A DNA stretch of 64,000 bases, from assembly GCA_050633465.1 (NCBI GenBank), contig JBOEGO010000012.1, positions 124,001 through 188,000 on the forward strand. Direction: 5' to 3'. Positions within the stretch are counted from its first letter, which is position 1; each line of letters opens with the position of its first letter. The position numbers and the translations under genes were made by a program. Below, one piece after another: positions 43,141 to 51,567 of this stretch. This stretch comes from UBA3069 sp050633465. GTDB taxonomy: Bacteria > Pseudomonadota > Alphaproteobacteria > Rhodobacterales > Rhodobacteraceae. The notes beneath the pieces were generated by a model that was given only the letters and a program-made list of their open reading frames with translations, did no database searches and was not told the origin of the DNA.

Positions 43141-43635
43141 TTAAGGATAAATCGTGATCGGGGTGCCATCGCGCACCATGGCGTAAATGCGCTCGATCTC
43201 TTTGTTGGTGACAGCGATACAACCCGCTGTCCAATCCCGCGGCGCATCCTTGTATTTGCTGGGTTTGCCATGGATGAAAATATCACCGCCCGGCGCTTTT
43301 CCCTGCGACGAGGCATAGGCGCGATCCTGATTGTTGGGGTATGAAATGCCCACGGACAGGTGGAATTCGCTGTTGGGATTGCGACGGTCGATCAGATACG
43401 TGCCCTCGGGCGTGCGCCCGTCACCTTCGAATTGTTTGTGCCCTGACGGGGCGAACCCCAGCCCGATATCATAATCCTTGAGCGTCTTGTTATTGTGCAT
43501 CAGATACATCTTGCGCGCACTTTTATCGACGATCACGCGCGTGACCTCTGGCCCATTGTAGGTTTTGAATTTCGATGCGCAACCCGCTAGGGAAAACGCC
43601 GTAAGGATCACGAATAAAACGCGCAGAAATCGCAT
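43141..43635 (-). CDS. L,D-transpeptidase lipoprotein
   Basis: 164 residues. The lipobox LAGC gives a lipidated Cys19. The YkuD fold covers about 30-164: VIVDKSARKMYLMHNNKTLK, DGRTPEGTYLIDRRNPNS, then active-site His122 (IFIHGKP) and Cys139 (DWTAGCIAVTN). It is a smaller, lipid-anchored cousin of the Tat-type enzyme at 41784-42383, on the same strand, with the CAP lipoprotein between them. It probably remodels peptidoglycan from an anchored position. Confidence 0.93.
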   Translation of the reverse strand: MRFLRVLFVILTAFSLAGCASKFKTYNGPEVTRVIVDKSARKMYLMHNNKTLKDYDIGLGFAPSGHKQFEGDGRTPEGTYLIDRRNPNSEFHLSVGISYPNNQDRAYASSQGKAPGGDIFIHGKPSKYKDAPRDWTAGCIAVTNKEIERIYAMVRDGTPITIYP

Positions 43636-43717
43636 GGTTGGGCCTGTTTTATAATGCTGCTGACGGTCTCATACTAAATTTCGCGCCATTAAAATAGGGT
43701 GGAAACGGCGTTCACGT

Positions 43718-44935
43718 CTATGTGAGCGTAAAACACGCCACCTGTTCCACATGGGTGGACCAGCGGAATTGATCGACCACCTGCACCCAATCCAGCCGAT
43801 AGCCCGCGTTGATCAACAGTTTGGCATCGCGGGCGAATGTGATCGGGTTGCAGGACACAAAGGCGATGACGGGCAGTTTGGCGCGGGCCAGTTCGGTCAC
43901 CTGTGCCTCGGCCCCCGCGCGGGGCGGGTCGATCACAACGGCGTCGAACTTGGCCAGTTCATCGGGCAACAACGGGCGGCGGAACAGGTCTCGTGCCTCG
44001 TGGGTGACCAGTTTCAGCCCCTGCGCCTTGCGCCATGCGGCATCCAGCGCAGCGGTCATGGCGGCGTCGCCCTCGACCGCGTGAACCTCGGCCTGTTCGG
44101 CCAGGGGCAGGGTGAATGTGCCGCAACCTGCGAACAGGTCCAGCACCCTGTTTGCTTTGGCTGTGATTTCGCGCACTGCCGCCAACAGTGCGGATTCGCC
44201 TTGCGGAGTGGCCTGTAAAAATGCGCCGGGCGGGACCGGCACCAATGCCTTGCCGAAACGGTGGAGGGGCGGGGTGCGCATGGCGATCACTTCGCCGTCC
44301 CATGAAATGCGCGCGAAACCGGATTGTTCGGCCTGCGCAGCCAGTGTGATACGCAGCGGCCCGTCCAGCGGTTTGCCACCCGTTACCGCCACATCCAAAC
44401 CGGTTTCCGATATGGTCACCAGCACGCTAAGTTCACCCTTGCGCGACCCGACAGCAACGGCCAGCTGTTCAATCATCGGCAACGCGGCCTGCAAGGCCGG
44501 ATCCACCAGTTTGCAATCGGGGATTTCCACGATCACCCCGGATGCGCGGGCGTGAAACCCCGCCATCGCGCCCTTTTTCGTGCGCCGCACAGAAAAAGAC
44601 GCACGGCGGCGCGATTGGCCGGGCGAGGTTTCGATCGGGCGAAATTCGGCTTCGATCCCTTGGGCGTGCAGCGCCTGTTGCACCACGCCGACCTTCCATT
44701 TCGCGACAAAATCATCGGACGCATGTTGCAACTGGCACCCGCCACAGGCCTTGGCGTGACGGCAGGGCGGCGACACCCGATCAGGCGAGGGCATTTCGAT
44801 GCGAACATCCGTCAAACGCTGCCCGTCAACCGTGCCGGACACACGTTCGCCCGGCAGGGTCAGCGCGGCAAAAACCGGCCCTTCGGCGATGCCGTCGCCC
44901 TGCATTCCAAGGCGTTGAATGGTCAGTTCGGTCAT
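43718..44935 (-). CDS. 23S rRNA m5U methyltransferase-like enzyme (TrmA/RlmD family)
   Basis: 405 residues. It has a short TRAM-like N-terminal part (MTELTIQRLGMQGDGIAEGP), Fe-S cluster cysteines in CRHAKACGGCQLQH (about 78-91) and a SAM domain with VLDLFAGCGTFTLPLAE near 270-286. The catalytic Cys is in FVSCNPITFARD near 367, and VIDPPRAGAE precedes it. It adds a methyl group to a uridine at C5 in RNA. Which base (U1939 or another) is not decided by sequence. It overlaps the CCA enzyme gene by 4 bases. Confidence 0.93.
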   Translation of the reverse strand: MTELTIQRLGMQGDGIAEGPVFAALTLPGERVSGTVDGQRLTDVRIEMPSPDRVSPPCRHAKACGGCQLQHASDDFVAKWKVGVVQQALHAQGIEAEFRPIETSPGQSRRRASFSVRRTKKGAMAGFHARASGVIVEIPDCKLVDPALQAALPMIEQLAVAVGSRKGELSVLVTISETGLDVAVTGGKPLDGPLRITLAAQAEQSGFARISWDGEVIAMRTPPLHRFGKALVPVPPGAFLQATPQGESALLAAVREITAKANRVLDLFAGCGTFTLPLAEQAEVHAVEGDAAMTAALDAAWRKAQGLKLVTHEARDLFRRPLLPDELAKFDAVVIDPPRAGAEAQVTELARAKLPVIAFVSCNPITFARDAKLLINAGYRLDWVQVVDQFRWSTHVEQVACFTLT

Positions 44936-46080
44936 ATCTGTGTCAGCAATTCTGTTTTCGTTAGGGTAAAATGAGACGTGATCCAGGCCTGTTCCAGCGC
45001 GGACAGTTTCGCGCCCAGCGCGGCCCCTGTGTATGCAGGCATCAGATCGGCAGCGGCAACCGGAAACCGCGCATTGGCCCCCTGTTGTGCCATATCCAGC
45101 GCGGCGGGGTCCATCATCTGGCCCATCTGCGCGGCCCGCAGCAGCAAAATATCACGCGCCATCGCAGCGCCCAAACGATAGCCCAGTTCGTGCGGTTGCT
45201 GGATGCTGCCCATACCGTCGCGCAGGTGTTCCAGCTGGCGCGACTGCACCTTTGACAGGCGCAACGCATCGGGATTGCCGCCCAAAACCGCCATGCGGCG
45301 GATCGGATCGGGGCGGGTGTCTGTCAGCCCCTCAAGGTGGATCAACGGAGCCAGCCCTGTGTCATCCGCACCGTTCAGGATACAGGCCAGAACCCCCGCC
45401 GCCCGCATCGCCGCAACCGAGGGTGCGGGGTCAAGCGCGGTCAGCAGTTTGCACAGTTCGGACCAGACACGTTCGCGCGACAATTGCTGTAACCCGTCTG
45501 TATGAGTGGCAACGGCGGCCAGCCCTTCGGCATCCAGCCCCTGTGCTGCATCACCATACCATGCGTGAAACCGGAAAAATCGCAGTATGCGTAGGTAATC
45601 CTCGGCTATTCTCTGATTCGCATCCTCGATAAAGCGGACGCGGCGCGCCTGTAGATCAGGCAACCCGTTCAGCGGGTCGATCACACGGCCCGCCGGATCG
45701 CAATACAGCGCATTCATGGTGAAATCGCGCCGCTTTGCATCATCCATCACATCGCCGGAAAAGGCGACAACGGCATGGCGGCCCGTGGTTTCCACGTCGC
45801 GGCGAAAGGTGGTGATTTCATGCGGTATGTGATCGGATACAACCGTGATTGTGCCGTGATCAATACCCGTTGGCACAGCGCGCAGGCCTGCATTTTCGGC
45901 CAGTTCTATCACCCGATCAGGGGTGGCATCGGTGGCGATATCAATGTCATCCACAGGCACGTTGATCAGGGCATTGCGCACACAGCCGCCGACAAACAAC
46001 GCCTGAAACCCGGCATCGGTCAGCGCAGCACAAACCGCCTGCGTCGCCGGACGGGTCAACCATGGCGCATCAAGTTGCAT
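44932..46080 (-). CDS. cca: CCA tRNA nucleotidyltransferase / poly(A) polymerase family
   Basis: 382 residues. The class II nucleotidyltransferase head is at the N-terminus: ALFVGGCVRNALINVPVDDIDIATDA (about 27-52), with the two catalytic Asp residues in DDIDIA, followed by RRDFTMNALYCD near 118. The enzyme adds or repairs the CCA end of tRNAs. A poly(A) polymerase I role is less likely at this length. It starts directly after the CoA pyrophosphatase gene and overlaps the RNA methyltransferase gene, so hslO-Nudix-cca-methyltransferase is probably one operon. Confidence 0.95.
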   Translation of the reverse strand: MQLDAPWLTRPATQAVCAALTDAGFQALFVGGCVRNALINVPVDDIDIATDATPDRVIELAENAGLRAVPTGIDHGTITVVSDHIPHEITTFRRDVETTGRHAVVAFSGDVMDDAKRRDFTMNALYCDPAGRVIDPLNGLPDLQARRVRFIEDANQRIAEDYLRILRFFRFHAWYGDAAQGLDAEGLAAVATHTDGLQQLSRERVWSELCKLLTALDPAPSVAAMRAAGVLACILNGADDTGLAPLIHLEGLTDTRPDPIRRMAVLGGNPDALRLSKVQSRQLEHLRDGMGSIQQPHELGYRLGAAMARDILLLRAAQMGQMMDPAALDMAQQGANARFPVAAADLMPAYTGAALGAKLSALEQAWITSHFTLTKTELLTQI

Positions 46081-46695
46081 CTAATCCGCCATCCGGTCAG
46101 CCAAAGATCGCAGCACACGCGCCGTGGCACCCCAAATGTAATATGGACCCCAAGGCACGGTGTAATAATGCCGGTCCACCCCGCGCCAGCGCCGTTTCTG
46201 GATCGAGAAATTGGCAGGGTCGGCCAGATGGGCAAGGGGCACCTCGAACACCTCGGCCACCTCGCCTGGTTCGGACACGGTGGTAAAATCACGGGTCACG
46301 CGGGCCAGAACGGGGGTCATGGTGAACCCCGTCACGGTTTCATGGCTGGGAAATGTGCCAAGCACATCGACCAGATCACGGGGCAGGCCGATTTCCTCTT
46401 CGGCCTCGCGCAGAGCGGCGGCGATTTCATCGGCATCAGAGGGGTCCACCTTACCACCCGGAAAGGCGATCTGTCCCGGATGGTGCTGCAATTTCGACGA
46501 CCGTTTGGTCAGGATCACCCGCACCCCGTCTGCCCGCAAAATGAAAGGCACCAACACGCCCGCACGGCGCAATTTGCGGTTTTCCGGCAATTTAACCTGC
46601 GGGTTCAGATCATAATCCGACGAGGGCCGCGCCGGGCGGCCCAGCGCAGTGATCACCCCCGCAAGCGGATCAATCAAAGGGTCAATCTGCGTCAC
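46081..46695 (-). CDS. Nudix CoA pyrophosphatase-like protein
   Basis: 204 residues from GTG 46695 (MTQIDPLIDP), preferred over a longer frame that would run deep into hslO. The Nudix box GGKVDPSDADEIAAALREAEEEIG is near 92-115, with the catalytic REAEEE, and RSSKLQHHPGQIAFPGG just before it matches the CoA pyrophosphatase (NudL) subgroup. It would split CoA or its esters to 4'-phosphopantetheine and 3',5'-ADP. It overlaps hslO by 14 bases. Confidence 0.9.
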   Translation of the reverse strand: MTQIDPLIDPLAGVITALGRPARPSSDYDLNPQVKLPENRKLRRAGVLVPFILRADGVRVILTKRSSKLQHHPGQIAFPGGKVDPSDADEIAAALREAEEEIGLPRDLVDVLGTFPSHETVTGFTMTPVLARVTRDFTTVSEPGEVAEVFEVPLAHLADPANFSIQKRRWRGVDRHYYTVPWGPYYIWGATARVLRSLADRMAD

Positions 46696-47683
46696 CCGCG
46701 CCCTCTTCTTTGGCTTCGAACCCGACCGTTTCGGGATCCAGATTGTAATGCATGCCGCAGAACTGGCAATCGGCGGTGACGCGCCCGTCATCCGTGGTCA
46801 TTTTTTCTATGTCCCGCGCCGAATAGATCGACAGGGATTGGCGCACGCGGTCCTCGGAACAGGTGCAGCCAAAACGCACGGGCTGTGCATCGAACACACG
46901 CGGGGTTTCCTCGTGGAACAGGCGCACCAGCAGGTCGGTGGGCGCGATACGTGGGCCGATCAGCTCCATATCCTCGACCGTGTCCAGCAACATGTTCACG
47001 CGGTTCCAGTTTTCCATATCATCGCCATCAACCAGATCGCGGGCATGCAGCAGGCCTGCGTCGCCTGTGGCCTCGGCGCCTTTGGCAAAGGGGGATGCCT
47101 TGGGCATGTGTTGCAACATCACGCCACCGGCGCGCCAATGCTCTGGCCCGTCTGCTTCGGTTGATTTGCCGAAAGACAGGGAAAAACGGGTTGGAAGCTG
47201 CTCGGACTGGGCAAAATATGCCTCTGCGCAGGCGCGCAGCGATCCGCCGGCCAGTGGGGTGATGCCCTGATACGGCGCCATGCCCTGACCCTGATCAATC
47301 ATAATGGCAAAATACCCCTCGCCGATTTGGTCAAACGGGGCGCGATCAGTCAGCTTGTCTGCGTCATAGCTGGCATAGGCGCGGATTTGCGCGGGTTCAC
47401 CATCCTTGGCCGGGCCGAAATAATCGGTGGCAATCATGCGCACCGCGCCCTTGGATTGCACCTGAAGGGACAGTTTCCAGCGCAGTTTGATCGTCTGGCC
47501 AATCAGCGCGGTCAGCAGGGTCATTTCTGCCACCAATGCCTCGACCTGAGGCGGGTAATTGTGCTGTTTCAGCACCCCGTCCAGCACATTGTCCAGACGG
47601 GCCACACGGCCGCGAATATCAGCATTGTCCAACTGGAACGGCAAAACGGTGTCGTCCCAGGCAAGTTTCGATCCAAGAGTCAT
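46682..47683 (-). CDS. hslO: Hsp33 redox-regulated chaperone
   Basis: 333 residues from ATG 47683 (MTLGSKLAWDD). The redox switch is complete: Cys273-X-Cys275 and Cys306-X2-Cys309, which hold zinc when reduced and form disulfides under oxidative stress to turn on chaperone activity. The N-terminal substrate-binding part has the conserved GYFAIMIDQGQGMAPYQGI and LAGGSLRACAEAYF segments. It leads the operon with the Nudix, CCA and methyltransferase genes, and diverges from another Nudix gene at 47768. Confidence 0.96.
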   Translation of the reverse strand: MTLGSKLAWDDTVLPFQLDNADIRGRVARLDNVLDGVLKQHNYPPQVEALVAEMTLLTALIGQTIKLRWKLSLQVQSKGAVRMIATDYFGPAKDGEPAQIRAYASYDADKLTDRAPFDQIGEGYFAIMIDQGQGMAPYQGITPLAGGSLRACAEAYFAQSEQLPTRFSLSFGKSTEADGPEHWRAGGVMLQHMPKASPFAKGAEATGDAGLLHARDLVDGDDMENWNRVNMLLDTVEDMELIGPRIAPTDLLVRLFHEETPRVFDAQPVRFGCTCSEDRVRQSLSIYSARDIEKMTTDDGRVTADCQFCGMHYNLDPETVGFEAKEEGAGDAD

Positions 47684-47767
47684 GGGTGGGGGATGTCCTT
47701 TCGCGCCTGTGATTGGCATACAGGGTCCATATAGGTAGGACAAGCCAGTGGGCCAAGGAGGTTCGCC

Positions 47768-48205
47768 ATGATCAAACGGTTCGGTGACGCGCCGTTGCGC
47801 GGGCAGGTTTACACGCGCCGCCCCGGTGCATATGCGATTTTGCGCGACGGGGATTCATTGCTGTTGACCCATCAGCGACAGCCATACCCCGAATTTCAAC
47901 TGCCCGGTGGCGGCATTGATCCGGGCGAACATCCGATTGCGGCCCTGCACCGCGAGGTCTGGGAAGAAACCGGTTGGCGCATGTCGCCCCCGCGCCGTTT
48001 GGGGTGTTTTCGCCGTTTCACATTCATGCCGGAATACGAAATCTGGGCCGAGAAGGTTTGCACCGTTTATCTGGCCCGCCCCGTGCGCCGGCTGGGCAAC
48101 CCGACAGAGCCGCACCATTCGGCGCTGTGGATGTCGATCCCTGACGCTGTGCAGCAATTGGGAAACGCGGGTGACAGTCATTTCGTGGCGCAGCTATTGC
48201 GTTGA
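47768..48205 (+). CDS. Nudix hydrolase
   Basis: 145 residues. The Nudix box GGGIDPGEHPIAALHREVWEETGW is near residues 51-74 with the REVWEETG core intact. AAGGAGG lies 7 bases before ATG 47768, a strong site. The substrate is unknown: the LLLTHQRQPYPEFQLPGGG lead is compatible with nucleoside-diphosphate or sugar nucleotide substrates. It diverges from hslO and its stop overlaps the REC-PP2C gene end by 12 bases. Confidence 0.9.
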   Translation: MIKRFGDAPLRGQVYTRRPGAYAILRDGDSLLLTHQRQPYPEFQLPGGGIDPGEHPIAALHREVWEETGWRMSPPRRLGCFRRFTFMPEYEIWAEKVCTVYLARPVRRLGNPTEPHHSALWMSIPDAVQQLGNAGDSHFVAQLLR

Positions 48206-49465
48206 ATCGCCGCAATATTCGAACAGAATGGCGGAAACATCATCGGGGAAATCCTCTCCTCCGGCGTAGTCGGCCAGCTTCCACACCAGCGTTTCCAGCA
48301 GGGCGGTGCCATGCACGTAGGACAAATCCTTTAGCAGGTCCATCAGCCCTTCGTCATCCAGCTGGACCCCATCGGGATCGGGGCATTCGTTCACACCGTC
48401 CGACTGGATCAACAGGCGGTCACCCTTGTTCAAAGTGAGGTCGAATTCTTCATAGCTGGCGCCAGCGATCAGCCCGACGGGCAAACCACCGCTGCCCAAT
48501 GTTTCTAGTTTGCCATCAGCGCGCTGCACGACCGGATGCGGGTGCCCCGCCTGCACCATACGCATATGGCCGGTGGTCAGATCCACATCAGCAAGCAGGA
48601 GTGTGAAATAATGCTCTGTCTCCATGTCCTCTAGCACAAGGCGGTTCAGTTCGGCGGCGACAGTTGCGGGCGGCAACATGGCATAGGTGCCATCCGGCTG
48701 GCGCGCCAGGGCAACGTTGTGATCGGGCGTGGCAGACAGGTATCCCGCCAGCCGTGCGGTCATAAGAGCCGAGCTGATCCCGTGCCCCGAAACATCAATG
48801 CCAAACAGCCCGATCCGCCCGTCACAAACCGGGAAAACCCCCACCAGATCACCACCCACATGCCCCGAGGACCGGAGCAAAAGCGAAACCTGCCCCTGAT
48901 CGAAATCGTAGAACCGTTCACGCACAAGGGATTGTTGCAGCTTTTTTGCTTCGATCAGGTCGCTGTCCAGCGCATCATACAGCATTTGCAACTGTTGCAG
49001 GGTCGTGGTGATCAACCCGTTCTTTTCGACCAGCTCCTTCTCCATGCGCTGAATGCGTTCGCCCGCATTGATCCGCGCACGCAGTTCGGCCGCGTTTACG
49101 GGTTTGTTCAAAAAGTCATCCGCACCGCAATCCAGCCCCCGCGCCACTGCATCCTTTTCGGTTTTCGAGGTCAGAAGGATAAAATATCCATAGCGGTCCC
49201 GCGGCATTGCCCGAAAAGCCTGACAAAATTCCAACCCGTCCATGCCGGGCATCATCCAGTCGCTGAGCACAATGTCAGGCGGGGTGTCAGCACATATTTT
49301 CAAGGCGTCCGCCCCTGATTCCGCCTCTGTCACACGATAACCCCAACGGGTAAGAGATGCGGCCAGAATACGGCGCTGCAGGCGGCTGTCATCAACCACC
49401 AGAACATGGCTGACGGGCAGCGGCCCCCCCTGTGGCCCTAAATCTATTTCGTTAACCTGACCCAT
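48194..49465 (-). CDS. Response regulator with PP2C-type serine phosphatase output
   Basis: 423 residues from ATG 49465 (MGQVNEIDLG), with AGGA upstream. The receiver domain (about 18-135) keeps the acidic pair DD25-26, phospho-acceptor Asp69 (DIVLSDWMMPGMDG) and Lys in LLTSKTEKD. A helical linker (about 140-190, coiled-coil-like) leads to a SpoIIE/RsbU phosphatase domain (about 195-423) with GGDLVG, GIDVSGHGISSALM and QSDGVNECPDP. It would dephosphorylate an anti-sigma antagonist or similar target when phosphorylated. A short Hpt gene diverges from it at 49610. Confidence 0.93.
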   Translation of the reverse strand: MGQVNEIDLGPQGGPLPVSHVLVVDDSRLQRRILAASLTRWGYRVTEAESGADALKICADTPPDIVLSDWMMPGMDGLEFCQAFRAMPRDRYGYFILLTSKTEKDAVARGLDCGADDFLNKPVNAAELRARINAGERIQRMEKELVEKNGLITTTLQQLQMLYDALDSDLIEAKKLQQSLVRERFYDFDQGQVSLLLRSSGHVGGDLVGVFPVCDGRIGLFGIDVSGHGISSALMTARLAGYLSATPDHNVALARQPDGTYAMLPPATVAAELNRLVLEDMETEHYFTLLLADVDLTTGHMRMVQAGHPHPVVQRADGKLETLGSGGLPVGLIAGASYEEFDLTLNKGDRLLIQSDGVNECPDPDGVQLDDEGLMDLLKDLSYVHGTALLETLVWKLADYAGGEDFPDDVSAILFEYCGDSTQ

Positions 49466-49609
49466 ATGATCCTGACACTTGGCAATAAACGCGCCTTTGG
49501 GGATTGCTAAACCAGCCACCTTAACATGCCGTGAAATTCGGATTTTTTTGCCTAAAGAAATTATTAGCCTTTTTCTGCCAATGTGACGGGCAACAAGGGG
49601 AAAATCGGT

Positions 49610-49942
49610 ATGATAGATTGGGAAAGGGTAACGGAATTACGCGACGAGGTCGGCCCCGATGATTTTGGGGAGGTTGTCGATTTGTTCATCGAAGAGGTGG
49701 AAAGCACCATCGCAAAACTGCGTAGCAACCTTGATCTGGCCACATTGGAAGACGACCTGCATTTCCTGAAAGGCGCAGCGTTGAACCTTGGATTTCAGGC
49801 ATTTTCAGACCTTTGTCAAAAAGGCGAACATATGGCCGGTGCCGGACAGGCGGCAGATGTTGACCTGCCCAGCATTCTGGCCTGCTTCGATGCATCGCGG
49901 AATGCGTTTACCGATGAATTGCCCGGCCGTCTGGCCGCCTGA
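49610..49942 (+). CDS. Histidine phosphotransfer (Hpt) domain protein
   Basis: 110 residues from ATG 49610 (MIDWERVTEL), an all-helical Hpt fold. The phospho-accepting His51 is in LHFLKGAALNLG, the classic HxLKGAA-type motif. It has no other domain, so it would relay phosphate between a receiver and another receiver or kinase. It is divergent from the REC-PP2C gene, with 144 bases between the starts. No histidine kinase gene lies in this window. It ends directly against the convergent ilvA stop. Confidence 0.92.
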   Translation: MIDWERVTELRDEVGPDDFGEVVDLFIEEVESTIAKLRSNLDLATLEDDLHFLKGAALNLGFQAFSDLCQKGEHMAGAGQAADVDLPSILACFDASRNAFTDELPGRLAA

Positions 49943-51181
49943 TCAAATCAGGAACTCGGCCAGTGTTTCATCGCTGGTGATATCGCGGTAAGTAAAACCA
50001 GCAGCATCCAGACGGCCAAAAAGATGCGTAAAATTGTCAGCTTCGCGGGTTTCGATCCCGATCAGAACAGACCCGAAATTGCGTGCGGATTTTTTCAGGT
50101 ATTCAAACCGCGCGATATCATCATCAGGGCCTAGGATACCTAAAAATTCCTTTAGCGCGCCGGGACGTTGCGGCAGGCGCAGGATGAAATATTTTTTCAC
50201 ACCGGAGTAGCGTTGCGCGCGTTCTTTTACCTCGGGCAGGCGTTCAAAATCGAAATTTCCACCCGATGTGATGCAGACAACCGTCTTGCCCTTAATCTGA
50301 TCCGCGACATCAACCAGCGCATCAATCGCCAGAGCACCGGCGGGTTCCAGCACGATCCCTTCGACGTTCAGCATGTCCAGCATGGTGGTGCAAATACGGT
50401 CCTCGGGAGCGGCAAAAATATTACTTGGGTCGATGTTTTTCAAATATTTGAATGGCTTGGCACCGATACGTGCCACCGCAGCCCCATCAACAAAACTGTC
50501 GACCTTGTTCAGTGTCACGGGTTCACCTGCCGCCACAGCCGCAGCCAGACTGGTGCCCCCTAAGGGTTCGACAAAACTGTAGGTCAAGTCGGATTCAAAA
50601 TACCGCCGCACCCCCGCAGACAGGCCACCGCCACCAACAGGCAGGACAATATGGTCGGGTCGGTGGTTCATCTGTTCGGCGATTTCCACCGCGACCGATG
50701 CCTGACCTTCGATCACATCATCATCATCGAAAGGGGCCAGAAAATACCCGCCCTTTTCCACGCAAAATGCCTGAGCCGAGGCAAGCGTGTCATCGAAATA
50801 ATCACCCACCAGTTTGATTTCGACGGCATCTCCGCCAAAAATCCGTGTTTTCTGGATTTTCTGCATCGGGGTTGTCACGGGCATGAAAATCACGCCTTTA
50901 ACACCGAAATGCTGACACATAAAGGCGACACCCTGCGCATGGTTACCCGCGCTTGCACAAACGAACATCCCCTTTTCAGGGTTTGTTTTCAATACCTTGC
51001 GCATCGCATTGAACGCACCGCGCAGCTTGTACGACCGCACGGGGGTCAGGTCTTCGCGTTTTAACCAGATATCGGCGCCGAACCGTTCGGACAGGTGGGC
51101 ATTGCGCTGCAACGGGGTTGCGTCGAACACGGCGCGCATTTCCTGCGTTGCGGCGCGGGCTTTATCTTGAAAATCGCTCAT
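49943..51181 (-). CDS. ilvA: Threonine ammonia-lyase (biosynthetic type, short form)
   Basis: 412 residues. The PLP-binding Lys52 is in TPVRSYKLRGAFNAM, and the glycine loop is VLPVGGGGLSAGVRRYF near 180-196. The chain ends with a single ACT-like regulatory part (about 325-412, YFILRLPQRPGALKEFLGIL), shorter than the E. coli enzyme's two. It makes 2-oxobutanoate from threonine, the first isoleucine step; a catabolic role is also possible. No leader peptide was seen in its short upstream region. Confidence 0.95.
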   Translation of the reverse strand: MSDFQDKARAATQEMRAVFDATPLQRNAHLSERFGADIWLKREDLTPVRSYKLRGAFNAMRKVLKTNPEKGMFVCASAGNHAQGVAFMCQHFGVKGVIFMPVTTPMQKIQKTRIFGGDAVEIKLVGDYFDDTLASAQAFCVEKGGYFLAPFDDDDVIEGQASVAVEIAEQMNHRPDHIVLPVGGGGLSAGVRRYFESDLTYSFVEPLGGTSLAAAVAAGEPVTLNKVDSFVDGAAVARIGAKPFKYLKNIDPSNIFAAPEDRICTTMLDMLNVEGIVLEPAGALAIDALVDVADQIKGKTVVCITSGGNFDFERLPEVKERAQRYSGVKKYFILRLPQRPGALKEFLGILGPDDDIARFEYLKKSARNFGSVLIGIETREADNFTHLFGRLDAAGFTYRDITSDETLAEFLI

Positions 51182-51217
51182 ACCTGTAAGTGACCCAAGC
51201 CCGCGCTGCGCGCAAGG

Positions 51218-51379
51218 TCAGTCAATGTCGCGGCCCTGAACAGTGATGCCATATGTCGTGGTCAGGATCGACGCGGCGATAATCATCAGCAGCCCAATCC
51301 AATAGCGAAGCCGAACAATTACAAAATGATAATCGGAAGTGAGACTATAACAGCCGCGCCGGAACGACCGCGCAGGCAT
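51218..51379 (-). CDS. Possible 53-residue membrane peptide upstream of ilvA
   Basis: ATG 51377-51379 opens a frame of 53 codons ending at TGA 51218-51220. It reads MPARSFRRGCYSL, then one hydrophobic stretch YWIGLLMIIAASILTTTYGI and the tail TVQGRDID. The basic start and single helix fit a small inner-membrane peptide. There is no clear ribosome site, so it may be chance. It points at ilvA with a gap of 36 bases. Confidence 0.35.
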   Translation of the reverse strand: MPARSFRRGCYSLTSDYHFVIVRLRYWIGLLMIIAASILTTTYGITVQGRDID

Positions 51380-51567
51380 TTTGACAAATCATGCGCCATG
51401 CGTGAAGGAAAATACGAATGGCCATCCGGCCCTCCTTTGCGGTAACTGGTTCAGGGGTAGGGTGCCTATGGCTGGCCGTCAATCAGCGCCGGTGCCGCGC
51501 ACCTTGCCCTGCGGCGTAAAAACCGCTATCGCGCCTCGCAAACCTGAAAATAAAGGAATTTCCTGCA
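51380..51567. other. Non-coding region upstream of argG
   Basis: 188 bases before the argG start, part of a 386-base stretch between ilvA and argG. Only AAAGGA close to ATG 51568 is clear as a ribosome site. No promoter, riboswitch or terminator could be supported here; a long leader for argG is possible. Confidence 0.5.
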
